From assembly GCA_003164305.1 (NCBI GenBank), contig PLSZ01000332.1, positions 1-16,831 on the forward strand: DNA of 16,831 bases, given 5' to 3'. This DNA comes from Acetobacteraceae bacterium (GTDB lineage Bacteria > Pseudomonadota > Alphaproteobacteria > Acetobacterales > Acetobacteraceae). A program made the translations under genes and the position numbers. Shown in pieces: positions 7,357 through 15,225 of the stretch. The notes beneath the pieces were generated by a model. That model was not told where the DNA came from, searched no databases, and worked only from the letters and a program-made list of their open reading frames with translations. The stretch's first letter is position 1; every line of letters begins with the position of its first letter.

Positions 7357-7399
7357 TGAAAACGAAAATGGCCCAGGGCTGTACATCAAGCCGGGCCAT
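7357..7399 (-). terminator. Rho-independent terminator of the minus-strand MFS gene
   Basis: ATGGCCC (7368-7374) pairs with GGGCCAT (7393-7399), and the stem continues inward after a 2-base bulge as GGCT (7377-7380) with AGCC (7389-7392). On the minus strand the stem is followed directly by TTTTCGTTTT (7358-7367). The hairpin begins about 20 bases after the MFS stop codon at 7420-7422. Stem plus T-tract on the correct side make this a convincing intrinsic terminator. Confidence 0.82.
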
Positions 7400-7419
7400 G
7401 ACGAACTAACGAGCGAGGT

Positions 7420-8832
7420 TCAGTGTTTTGTTCGGTTGGTATAATCGCCTGGCGGAACCTTCTGACCGCCCGGCGCCAACCCGGATGACATGCTCCGGAT
7501 CGCGGAATTGGCTGACCCGGATGCCTCAGGCTCGCCGGAATGATCCTGGGCGGTTTCGCGATGATCTCCGTTGGCCGTCTCCGGCATGCCGATCGCGAAC
7601 ACGGCCACGGCGACCGCGGCGATGGCGCCGAGCGTCAGAAACGTCGCGGTGTAGCCGAAATGATCGACCACCACGCCGGAGACCAGCCCGCTCAGCGATG
7701 CGCCAATCCCTTGCACCGTCGCGATCCCGCCTTGCGCCAGATTGTAGCGGCCGGTGCCGCGCATGATGTCGGAGATCACCAATGGTGTCAGCGCGCCGAA
7801 AATCCCCGCGCCCACGCCGTCGAGAATCTGAACACCGATCAGCCAGGCGCTGTTGTCGGACAGCGTGTACAGCACGGCGCGGATCGGCAGCACCGCGAAA
7901 CCGGCGAGGAACAGCGGCTTGCGGCCCCAGCTATCGGCCGTGCGCCCCACCACCAGAGCGATCGGCAGCATCACCAACTGCGCCGCGACGATGCAGGCGG
8001 ACATCATCGCCGTTGCCTCCTTCGGCCACGCGGCGGCCAGCTTCTGTCCGACCAGCGGCAGCAGCGCCGCGTTGGCGAGATGGAACAGCATCACGCACAG
8101 GCCGAAAATCGCCAGCTCCCGCTTGGCGAACAGCACGCCGAGGCCACTGGGGGCGCCATCCTTGTCTGACTCCGACTCGCCACCCAGATCGCGCGCCCGA
8201 TCGTGATCGATGGCGTCGGCCGGGATCGACAGCACGGCGAAGACCGTCAGGACCGCGACCAACGGGACCAACAGGAACACCGCGCGTTGTGAGAAAAAAT
8301 AGCCGACGACGCCTGCCAGCAGGGCGATCGTGACGTTGCCGGCGTGATCGAAGGCCGAGTTGCGGCCCATGCGCCGGGCCAGTTGCTTGCGGACGAACAA
8401 ACCGAGCGTCAGGGCGGCGACCGTGGGCCCAAAGACATCGCCGGCGATCGCCATCATCGTGTTGGCGACCGCCACCGGCCAGAACCGCGGCAGCGCGAAG
8501 ATCACCACCGCCGCGACCGCCAGCACACCGAGCGCCAGCACGATCACGCCGCGTTTGGCGTGGGTCTCGTCGATCGCCCCGCCGATCGGGGTTTGCACGG
8601 CAATGCCCAAAAGCCCGGGGATCGTGGTTATTAACCCGACCTCGGACTGGCTCCAATGTTGTTGGGTCACCAGGAACACGTTGAGGTACGGGCCGAGCGC
8701 CCCTCGCACATCGGCCAACAGAAAGTTGACCGCGTCGAGGGAGGCGGGGTGGAACGCCGTGCGCTTGCCGGTCGGCGCGGCGTTCTGTTCGGTCAAAGCG
8801 CTCAGGTCCCCGAGCCCAACTCGCCGGCCCAT
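7420..8832 (-). CDS. MFS transporter (470 aa)
   Basis: A second major facilitator protein, unrelated in detail to the one at 5705. It has about 12 membrane segments and a hydrophilic central loop (about 205-235, rich in D, E, R). Motif-A-like loops follow segments 2 (PIGGAIDETHAKRG, 82-95) and 8 (VVGRTADSWGRKPL, 295-308). A polar C-terminal tail runs from about 420 to 470. The substrate is unknown; efflux is as likely as uptake. The ATG at 8832 overlaps the end of the upstream gene by 31 bases. A TTG at 8796, just after that gene's stop, is an alternative start that trims 12 residues without touching a membrane segment. Either way the two genes are tightly coupled, and the unit ends at the terminator 7357-7399. 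Confidence 0.92.
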   Translation of the reverse strand: MGRRVGLGDLSALTEQNAAPTGKRTAFHPASLDAVNFLLADVRGALGPYLNVFLVTQQHWSQSEVGLITTIPGLLGIAVQTPIGGAIDETHAKRGVIVLALGVLAVAAVVIFALPRFWPVAVANTMMAIAGDVFGPTVAALTLGLFVRKQLARRMGRNSAFDHAGNVTIALLAGVVGYFFSQRAVFLLVPLVAVLTVFAVLSIPADAIDHDRARDLGGESESDKDGAPSGLGVLFAKRELAIFGLCVMLFHLANAALLPLVGQKLAAAWPKEATAMMSACIVAAQLVMLPIALVVGRTADSWGRKPLFLAGFAVLPIRAVLYTLSDNSAWLIGVQILDGVGAGIFGALTPLVISDIMRGTGRYNLAQGGIATVQGIGASLSGLVSGVVVDHFGYTATFLTLGAIAAVAVAVFAIGMPETANGDHRETAQDHSGEPEASGSANSAIRSMSSGLAPGGQKVPPGDYTNRTKH

Positions 8833-9278
8833 TTGTGGTCGTTCTGGTCCACCGGTTTGGTTTTGCGGATGTGTCCGTCGAGTTCGATGTGCAACTCGTT
8901 CAGCGCGCCGTGCCGTTTGCCGAGCACTTCGAAGTGCTTCGGCTTGCGGCGCGGCGCCCCGAGCACCGCGAAGCCGGCGGCGCGCGCGGCGGAGAGCGCG
9001 ACGGAGGGATCGACTGGAGCGTGATGGTCCTCGTGCGGCTTCTTCTTATGTTCGATGGCGATGGTTTCGCCGCCGCGGGTCAGGCGAGCCACTTTGAGCT
9101 CCGACGGCTTCATCTCGCCCTCGCAGGTGACCCTGTCATTGAGACGCAATTCGATCTGGCCGGCGCCTTTGGGGGTGATGTCGGCGAGCACGTCGCCCTG
9201 TTCCCCGCGGACGACGAAACGGTGGCCGAAGATGTGGGTGATCGCGCCGGAAATGGTTCTGGATTCATGATGTGGCAT
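8802..9278 (-). CDS. small protein of unknown function, OB-fold-like N-terminus and PepSY-like C-terminus (158 aa)
   Basis: No established function recognised. The N-terminal part (about 8-78) alternates short beta strands with turns: TISGAITHIFGHRFVVRG, then DVLADITPKG, DRVTCEGEMK and VARLTRGGETIAIEH. This resembles a small OB-like barrel. A His/Lys-rich hinge follows (HKKKPHEDHHAP, about 77-88). The C-terminal part (about 93-150) reads AARAAGFAVLGAPRRKPKHF then ELHIELDGHIRKTKP, reminiscent of a PepSY-type unit (a helix, then two strands with LDGxIRK). There is no signal peptide, so it is probably cytosolic. AAGGA lies 9 bases before the ATG. It overlaps the MFS gene and should be cotranscribed with it. 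The domain calls are by eye and tentative. Confidence 0.82.
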   Translation of the reverse strand: MPHHESRTISGAITHIFGHRFVVRGEQGDVLADITPKGAGQIELRLNDRVTCEGEMKPSELKVARLTRGGETIAIEHKKKPHEDHHAPVDPSVALSAARAAGFAVLGAPRRKPKHFEVLGKRHGALNELHIELDGHIRKTKPVDQNDHKWAGELGSGT

Positions 9279-9459
9279 GAGATGCTTTCCTTGGTTGAGG
9301 GAGGGCTAACCGATTCAACGGCGCGGGGACAATGCGGTTGCATGGTTTGCGTCCCGGTGGGGAGCCACGCATTGACAGCCGACCGGGCCAGCGCAGACTC
9401 GTCGCAACGAAGCCGGCGGTTTGTCAGAAGCCGCTTCGCCAAAGGGGGAGAAACAAGAA

Positions 9460-11037
9460 ATGCGCTCAATTGGACGCCGCGCGGCCTTGACGTTGCCGCT
9501 TCTCGGCGCGGCGGTCGTGACGCGCGCGCAAACCTCGAAGGCGCCCGCTGTTGGCGGCGTTTCGGCACAGCGCACGCTGCGGTTCGTGCCGTACAGCAAC
9601 CTGATCGTCATGGATCCGGTGTGGTCGATCTCGATCGTCGGGCTGGTGCACGCTTACATGACCTGCGATCAGCTTTACGGGCTGGATGACAAGTACGTGC
9701 CGCGGCCGCAGATGGCGGCGGGACATGAAATATCGACGGATCAACTGCGCTGGAAGTTCACCCTGCGCGATGGCCTGATATTCCATGACGGTGAGAAAGT
9801 CCGTGCCGCCGACTGCGTTGCCTCCATCGCGCGATGGGCCAAACGGGATCCATTCGGTGTGCATATGGCGGCGCTGATGGACGAGATGACGGCGATCGAC
9901 GACAAAACATTTGAAATACGGCTTAAACGCCCGTACGGACACCTGCTGTATGGTCTGGGCGCCACCACCTGCTTCATCCGCCCCGAGCGGCTTGCCAAAA
10001 CCGATGCCTTCACCGCCATCACCGATCAAACCGGCAGCGGACCGTTCCGCTTCGAGCCCGGTGAATTCGTCACCGGTTCCAGCGCCGTTTACACACGATA
10101 CGAGGCGTATGTCCCGCGCCAGGAACCGGCGAACATGTGGTCCGGCGGCAAAATGGCGTATTTCGATCGCGTCGAGTGGCACATGTTACCCGACCCCGCC
10201 ACCGCCTCCGCCGCGCTGCAAAAGGATGAGGTCGACTGGGTGGAGCGCCCGCTGTTCGATTTGATCCCGAAATTGAAGGCGACCGCCGGTGTCAAGGTGG
10301 AGCTGGTCGATCCCATGGGGAATTTCGGCATTCTGAACCTGAACAATGCCGTGCCGCCCTTCGACAACGCGAAGTTGCGCGCCGCTTTGCTGCCGGCGAT
10401 CAATCAGCAGGATTCCATGGCCGCGATCGTCGGCGATCTGCCGGGATTGTCGCGCGTGGGGATGGGGATGTTCACCCCTGGATCGCCCTTCGCCTCGGAC
10501 GCCGGGATGTCGGTGCTGAACGGGCCGCGCGACCTGGCATTGTCGAAACGGTTGATCGCCGAGTCCGGCTATCAAGGCGAAAAAATCGTGCTGATGGCTC
10601 CGGAAATTCCGGAATACCGCGCGATGGCGGAGGTGACGAACGCGACGTTTATGCAACTCGGCCTCAACGTGGATTTTCAGTCGATGGACTGGGGCACGCT
10701 GTCGGCGCGGCAACGCAGCACCGATCCCGCGGTCATGGCGGGCTGGAGTTGCTTCTGTGTCGGATGGGCCGGATTGTGGCCCTCCAATCCCGGCAGCAAC
10801 ATTCCGTTGAACGGCGTGAAGGCCAATCCGAAGATGGACGCTTTGAAAGCCGCGTGGTTCGACGCGCCCGACCTGTCCGCGCAAAAGCAACTGGCGGAGA
10901 AGATGCAACTGCTCGGTTTTGAGGAACCGCCGTTCATTCCGCTCGGTCAGTATTTCATTCCGTACGCATACCGGAGCGGCATGAGCGGATTCGTGGCCGC
11001 GCCGATCACCGCGATGTGGAATGTTCGAAAGGGTTGA
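9460..11037 (+). CDS. ABC transporter substrate-binding protein, family 5 (SBP_bac_5, peptide/solute type)
   Basis: A 525-residue periplasmic binding protein. The N-terminus (MRSIGRRAALTLPLLGAAVV) has paired arginines and a hydrophobic core, consistent with Tat or Sec export; cleavage is likely after TRA near residue 23. The body has the family 5 landmarks: DPVWS and the YGLDDKYVPRPQMA strand (lobe I), LRWKFTLRDGLIFHDGEKVRA, a helical insertion with MTAIDDKTFEIRLKRPYG, and a GNFGILNLNNAVPPFDNAKL stretch. Such proteins bind peptides, opines, glycosides or nickel; the ligand cannot be told. Start 9460 is chosen because GGGGGAG (about 9444-9450) precedes it with good spacing; an upstream in-frame start at 9421 lacks this. 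No permease or ATPase gene lies in the window, so it is an orphan here. The hydrolase gene begins 4 bases after its stop. Confidence 0.94.
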   Translation: MRSIGRRAALTLPLLGAAVVTRAQTSKAPAVGGVSAQRTLRFVPYSNLIVMDPVWSISIVGLVHAYMTCDQLYGLDDKYVPRPQMAAGHEISTDQLRWKFTLRDGLIFHDGEKVRAADCVASIARWAKRDPFGVHMAALMDEMTAIDDKTFEIRLKRPYGHLLYGLGATTCFIRPERLAKTDAFTAITDQTGSGPFRFEPGEFVTGSSAVYTRYEAYVPRQEPANMWSGGKMAYFDRVEWHMLPDPATASAALQKDEVDWVERPLFDLIPKLKATAGVKVELVDPMGNFGILNLNNAVPPFDNAKLRAALLPAINQQDSMAAIVGDLPGLSRVGMGMFTPGSPFASDAGMSVLNGPRDLALSKRLIAESGYQGEKIVLMAPEIPEYRAMAEVTNATFMQLGLNVDFQSMDWGTLSARQRSTDPAVMAGWSCFCVGWAGLWPSNPGSNIPLNGVKANPKMDALKAAWFDAPDLSAQKQLAEKMQLLGFEEPPFIPLGQYFIPYAYRSGMSGFVAAPITAMWNVRKG

Positions 11038-11041
11038 ACGC

Positions 11042-11863
11042 ATGACCGCTCCGGTCTGGACTCCGGTACCGATCCCCACGCAGGCATCGGCGCGCGAGGC
11101 CGTCGCCGATCTGCCGGGCACGCGGCTTTGGTACTGGGATACCGGCGGCTCCGGCAGGCCCGTGATCCTGATGCACGCGGCGACGCACAGCGCGGCGGGG
11201 TGGGTCTATCAGCAACCGGTGCTCGCTTCGGCGGGATATCGCGTCATCGCCTATTCCAGGCGAGGCTACTTTCGTTCCGATCCAGGCGATCCCGCCGATC
11301 CGGGCTACGCGACGGACGATCTGGACAACCTTATTCGACACCTCGGGCTCGGCCCGATCGACCTGGTCGCGGCGGCGCATGGCGGCTTCTTCGCGCTGGA
11401 TTTCGCCCTCGCGCATCCCACCAAGGTGCGAAGCCTGACGATCGTGTCGTCGTTAATGGGCATCGACGAGCCGGATTACAAAGCGGTGAACGATCGCCTG
11501 AGGCCTCCGTTCTTCGCCAGCCTGCCGCACGAATTTCAGGAATTGTCGCCGTCTTATCGAGCCGGCGATCCGGACGGTGTCGCCGCGTGGCTGGAACTGC
11601 AACACCAGGCGATGCCCGGCCCTCGCATCTATCCAAACGTCAAACAACCTCTCACCTGGGCTCTCCTCGAAACGATTACGCAACCAACTCTCCTGGTCAC
11701 GGGGGAGTCCGATCTTTATACGCCGCCGGCGCTGTTGCGCATGCAGGCCCAGCATATGCCGCACGCTCAAACGGCGACGATCGCTGAAGCCGGGCACAGT
11801 CCTTATTGGGAACAGCCGAAGCTGTTCAACAAACTTCTGCTGGAATTCCTGGCCGGTCATTGA
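11042..11863 (+). CDS. alpha/beta-fold hydrolase lacking the usual nucleophile serine (273 aa)
   Basis: The alpha/beta hydrolase frame is clear: strand and oxyanion segment VILMHAATHSAAGW (41-54), RVIAYSRRGYFRSD (67-80), then the position of the nucleophile elbow, an acid strand LLVTGESDLYTPP (217-229, candidate Asp224) and a C-terminal EAGHSPYWEQP (candidate His252). At the elbow most relatives read LVGHSMGG, but here it is LVAAAHGG (108-115), so the residue aligned with the nucleophile is Ala112. The protein may therefore be inactive as a serine hydrolase, or use another chemistry. AAAGGG at about 11028-11033 is the ribosome site, and the ATG lies 4 bases after the binding-protein stop, so the two are translationally coupled. 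A role on the same ligand is plausible but not shown. Confidence 0.92.
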   Translation: MTAPVWTPVPIPTQASAREAVADLPGTRLWYWDTGGSGRPVILMHAATHSAAGWVYQQPVLASAGYRVIAYSRRGYFRSDPGDPADPGYATDDLDNLIRHLGLGPIDLVAAAHGGFFALDFALAHPTKVRSLTIVSSLMGIDEPDYKAVNDRLRPPFFASLPHEFQELSPSYRAGDPDGVAAWLELQHQAMPGPRIYPNVKQPLTWALLETITQPTLLVTGESDLYTPPALLRMQAQHMPHAQTATIAEAGHSPYWEQPKLFNKLLLEFLAGH

Positions 11864-11990
11864 GCGGCCGCGCGGTGCGGCGGAAGTCGCTCGAAGTCCC
11901 GGCGAATTATCAACTCTTAATTAATCCTTCGGGCGCATTTTCCGCCTCAGTCAGGCGCCGGTCGATGAAGAATCCGGCGAGGAGTCGGGC

Positions 11991-12413
11991 ATGAAAATCA
12001 TGGACAGACGGGAAATCGAGTTCAACGCGTTGTCGGTCGCGAAGGCGATCGCCGTGTCGCCACAGGCAGCGCAGGGCTTCGGTCTTCCCGGCATGCCGCC
12101 GGTCGGCGTGCGCTTCTACCCGAAGGACGCGAAGATCGACGTGCTGTACGGCACGAAAGATGCGCCGCGGGCGGTTTCCATCCCGGCGGGAACGCTTGGG
12201 GCCTTGCTGGTGTCCTATTGCATCCGGGCTCGCATCCCGATGCCGAAGAAGTCCGACAAGGGCATTCGCATCGAAAGCCACTCCGTTATTCTGGCATTTC
12301 GAACCAGATACGATGAAGCACCGCCTCCTGAACTCGCCGAGACGTCGGGACGCGCGTCGGCATCGGTGACGGCCTGGACGTGGCTGAAGCCGGACCGCGA
12401 AGGCACGGACTGA
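11991..12413 (+). CDS. hypothetical protein (140 aa), looks conserved in alphaproteobacteria
   Basis: No known function. The product is soluble, without a signal peptide or membrane segment. It begins MDRREIEFNALSVAKAIAVS (from residue 4), followed by GFGLPGMPPVGVRFYPKDAK, a beta-rich middle, a hydrophobic helix GALLVSYCIRARIPMP (about 69-84) and a strand SVILAFRTRY. The C-terminus is Pro/Ala-rich and probably disordered. I recall similar unnamed proteins in Rhodospirillales, but that is memory and not a search. GAGGAG (11979-11984) lies 6 bases before the ATG, an excellent ribosome site. The upstream gap contains an AT-rich patch (about 11905-11930) where a promoter could lie. Its TGA (12411-12413) directly abuts the stop codon of the convergent gene. 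Confidence 0.8.
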   Translation: MKIMDRREIEFNALSVAKAIAVSPQAAQGFGLPGMPPVGVRFYPKDAKIDVLYGTKDAPRAVSIPAGTLGALLVSYCIRARIPMPKKSDKGIRIESHSVILAFRTRYDEAPPPELAETSGRASASVTAWTWLKPDREGTD

Positions 12414-15086
12414 TCACTGCCCCAGGCGCTGCAGGATCGCGGGAATATGCACCTGATCGCCTTTGTAATTCCCGGTCAGCGCGTACATCACCAGGTTGAC
12501 TCCAAACCGGTACGCCAGTGTTCGCTGCCGTTGTCCACCCGGAATGACAGCGTAAGGGTTCCGCCCGCTGCCGTCGATCGCCCAGGCGGAGGCCCAATCG
12601 TTGCCGCCGATGATGACCGGGGAGACGCTGTCGTTGGAGCGGTCCTGGTCCCGCTGCACCCACACCTGATCGCCGGTAAAACGGCCGGGGAAGTCGTTGA
12701 GCAAGTAAAACGCTCGCGCCAGCACATGATCGCTGGACAATGGCGCCAGCGGCGGGATCGCCAGGTCATGCGCGACACGTTTCAACGCCTCATCCGTGCC
12801 CGGCGCGAACCCCGTGCCGGAGCCGGAGTCGCGTGTGTCGATCAGGATGATCCCGCCATGCGCCATGTAGTCGTTGAGTGCGGTGACCTGCTCGGCCGAG
12901 GGTGCCGCGACGTCCGCGGTGATCGGCCAGTATAATAAGGGATACAGGCTGAGATCGGTGCGGCCGGGCTCGACCGCGTCCGGCCTCACCAGGGCCGCGG
13001 CGGTGCGCCGGTTGACGTATTCGGACAGGCCCGTCAGCCCGGCCTCGGAGATCTGATCGACCCGGCTGTCGCCGGTAAGGATATATCCCAGCCTGGTGGT
13101 CAGCGCCGGATTGGTCGCCGGGTCGATGGTCTGCGCCCGGGCGAGCGGCGTCGCCATCGCCAGGACGATCATCGCGGCGATGCTTCGGCGCAGCAGGCCG
13201 CGCAGCCCCAAGGCCAGCACCAGATCGACCACCAGCAGCACGATCGCGGCGGCGAGCAGCGGCGGCCCGAGCTCTTTCTCCGGAACGGTTTCGCTCAGCG
13301 GTTCGACGGCGGCTCCGCTGACCATCGGCGCCAGTTCCAGTTTCGGCGCGGCGGCGCCCAGGTTCAGCGCGCGCCGGCCGGTTTCTGGACCGTAGAGGCC
13401 GGGCGGGTGACGCGGTGAGGCGGGGGTTCTGCCGAACGCACCGGCTTCCAGACCTTGCGCGGCTTCCGGCGGGCGGCCGAGGCGGCCGAAACCGTCCAGT
13501 GCCTCGGCCGGCGCCAGGACGGTCGCATCGGCGCTGCTGGTCACGCCGGCGGACAATTGCACCAGCCGGTTCAGCATATCGACGAACAGTCCCGACAGCG
13601 GCAGGTTCGACCAATCGGCGTTCGACGTCACATGAAACAGCACGACCTGCCCCGCCCCTTGCGCGCGCCACGTTACCAGCGGCGTGCCATCCGCCAGGGA
13701 AGCCCAGGTGTGGGAGGCGAGATCGGCGCCGGGTTCGGCGAGGACCTGACGGGTGACTCGCACGTCGGGCGGCACCGTCAGGCCGGCGAAGGGGGACGCG
13801 GTGGGAAAGGTCGCGAGCCCGGCCGGCTCGCTCCAGGACATGACGCCACCGAGTTGCCGGTCGCCGTTCAGCAGACGCACGGGCAGCAATGCGTCGGGCG
13901 TGATCGTCTCGGCGAGGCGGGGGCCGGCGAAGCGGATCAGCAAGCCGCCTTTATCGACCCAGTTGGTCAGCGCGGTCAGTTCCGGGCCGGGGCTCAGGAC
14001 GCGGTCGGCCAGAATCAGTACGGAAATCTCGCCGCGCAGCAGGGTCGGCAGGTCGCCGTCGCGTAGCTCGGAGGTGGGGGCCAGAGCACGCCGTAAATAA
14101 AACAGCGGTCCGGTGAGCGGCGCGTTGGCCGAGGTCATGTCGGTGGTCAGCAGTCCGACCGGCCGCCGCCGCCACCGCTCATCCAACAGCACGACCGAAC
14201 CGGCCGAGGGGGCGCCGTCCAGTACCAACTGACTGAGGCGATTGCGCAATTCCAGTGGCAGGGTCAGCGACGCAGCGCCCGAGGTCTCGCCGGACGCGAG
14301 GTGGATTTCGGCGCGCGCCAGGGTTCTTCCATCGCTGCTCCGCGCCAGGATCGCGTCGGTTTCCGGCTGGCCGCTGGCGGCGCGGGCGAGGTGGACGACC
14401 ATGCGATCGGCCTCGGTTTCCGGTGGGAGCAGCAGTTTGGGTGACGTGGCGGCGCAGCAGATTTCGGTCACTCTGCCAATGGCGGACAGTCTTTTCTCAA
14501 ACCGGGCGAAGTCGGAGCCGTCGATCAGACCATCGGCGATGTAGACGACCGTGGTTCCAGGATGGGCCCATGTGCCCGAGACCGCGGCGGCGCGGTCGGA
14601 CGGCCAGGGCTTGGGACGGAGCGCGCCGATCAATGCGCGGGCGTCGGAGACCGGCATTGGTTCGGTGGCTTTGGGCGCGGCGGCGTTCTCTCCGGGGGCG
14701 GTGGCGAGCAGCGCGACGTCGCGGCCCGCGCGGGCGGCTCGGTCGAGGACGGTGTTGGCCATTTGCATGCGGCGTGGCCAGTCGGTGGCGGCGGCCCAGC
14801 CGTTGTCGATCACTAACAGGACAGGACCGGCGCCGGCGAGGGAGCCGGTGCTGTCGAGGACGGGACGGGCCAAGGCCAGAATCACCAGCGCGGCGGCGGC
14901 GATACGCAACAGAAGAAGCCACCAGGGGGTCCGCGCCGGGGTTTCCTCGGTCGCGTTCAGGCCGAGCAGCAGGCGGATGGCGGGGAAGATTTCCTGCCTG
15001 GGCGAGGGAGGCGTCACGCGGAGCAGCCACCACAAAAGCGGCAGCGCGGCGAGGGCGATCAGCGCGAGGGGCGCGGCGAATGTCAT
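12414..15086 (-). CDS. DUF4159/BatA-like membrane protein of the MoxR module (890 aa)
   Basis: The N-terminus matches the BatA N-terminal region: two membrane segments (about 3-25 and 54-79) flanking PSPRQEIFPAIRLLLGL. Next comes a von Willebrand A-like region starting VLLVIDNGW (about 89-97); it lacks the metal-binding DxSxS. A middle segment (ISVLILADRVLSPGPELTAL, NWVDKGGLLIRFAGPRLAE) resembles class I glutamine-amidotransferase-like domains. Two hydrophobic segments fall at about 610-650. DUF4159 forms the C-terminus (about 662-885), with LYPLLYWPIT, HGGIILIDTRD and RNPYAVIPGG. Such proteins sit in the inner membrane with MoxR and DUF58 partners; their precise task is unknown. No good ribosome site is free upstream: the only purine-rich stretch lies in a hairpin (15092-15108). 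The family call is firm; the inner domain limits are approximate. Confidence 0.92.
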   Translation of the reverse strand: MTFAAPLALIALAALPLLWWLLRVTPPSPRQEIFPAIRLLLGLNATEETPARTPWWLLLLRIAAAALVILALARPVLDSTGSLAGAGPVLLVIDNGWAAATDWPRRMQMANTVLDRAARAGRDVALLATAPGENAAAPKATEPMPVSDARALIGALRPKPWPSDRAAAVSGTWAHPGTTVVYIADGLIDGSDFARFEKRLSAIGRVTEICCAATSPKLLLPPETEADRMVVHLARAASGQPETDAILARSSDGRTLARAEIHLASGETSGAASLTLPLELRNRLSQLVLDGAPSAGSVVLLDERWRRRPVGLLTTDMTSANAPLTGPLFYLRRALAPTSELRDGDLPTLLRGEISVLILADRVLSPGPELTALTNWVDKGGLLIRFAGPRLAETITPDALLPVRLLNGDRQLGGVMSWSEPAGLATFPTASPFAGLTVPPDVRVTRQVLAEPGADLASHTWASLADGTPLVTWRAQGAGQVVLFHVTSNADWSNLPLSGLFVDMLNRLVQLSAGVTSSADATVLAPAEALDGFGRLGRPPEAAQGLEAGAFGRTPASPRHPPGLYGPETGRRALNLGAAAPKLELAPMVSGAAVEPLSETVPEKELGPPLLAAAIVLLVVDLVLALGLRGLLRRSIAAMIVLAMATPLARAQTIDPATNPALTTRLGYILTGDSRVDQISEAGLTGLSEYVNRRTAAALVRPDAVEPGRTDLSLYPLLYWPITADVAAPSAEQVTALNDYMAHGGIILIDTRDSGSGTGFAPGTDEALKRVAHDLAIPPLAPLSSDHVLARAFYLLNDFPGRFTGDQVWVQRDQDRSNDSVSPVIIGGNDWASAWAIDGSGRNPYAVIPGGQRQRTLAYRFGVNLVMYALTGNYKGDQVHIPAILQRLGQ

Positions 15087-15091
15087 GCAGG

Positions 15092-15108
15092 CGAGGGCTC
15101 CGCCCTCG
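15092..15108 (-). promoter_or_regulatory. hairpin covering the expected ribosome site of the DUF4159 gene
   Basis: CGAGGGC and GCCCTCG form a perfect 7-bp stem with a 3-base loop, ending 5 bases before the ATG at 15086. On the mRNA the only purine-rich stretch (GGGCGGAG) lies in this stem-loop. It resembles a diverged member of the adjacent 24-base repeat, whose core is also a GGGGC/GCCCC hairpin. An effect on translation is an inference. Confidence 0.5.
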
Positions 15109-15114
15109 AACCTG

Positions 15115-15186
15115 CCAGGGGCTCTGCCCCATACGCATCCAGGGGCTCTGCCCCATACGCATCCAGGGGCTCTGCCCCATACGCAT
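15115..15186. repeat. three perfect tandem copies of a 24-base unit with a hairpin core
   Basis: Copies are 15115-15138, 15139-15162 and 15163-15186, identical in all 24 bases. Each holds GGGGC-TCT-GCCCC, a 5-bp stem with a 3-base loop. There are no spacers, so it is not CRISPR. The GGGGCTCTGCCCC core is a type of element I associate with Acetobacteraceae intergenic DNA. The array would give the DUF58-DUF4159 transcript a string of small hairpins. Confidence 0.95.
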
Positions 15187-15225
15187 CAGGATAAGGCCGA
15201 CGAAGACGGCAACCTTCCCCAGTAA

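Larger units (their letters stand above)
6881..7419. other. gap holding a TRAP transporter remnant and a terminator
   Basis: No intact gene is seen in this stretch between the convergent MFS genes. It contains the DctP-like remnant (7028-7285) and the terminator of the minus-strand MFS gene (7357-7399). The part 6900-7020 holds only a 25-codon open frame (6954-7031) with no recognisable content. Confidence 0.6.

Noticed and set aside
9372..9377. TTGACA promoter -35 box ahead of the substrate-binding protein gene
   Set aside because: No convincing -10 box is found at the right spacing, so I did not list a promoter.
15115..15186. Possible CRISPR array
   Set aside because: The 24-base units are directly adjacent without spacers and no cas gene is present.
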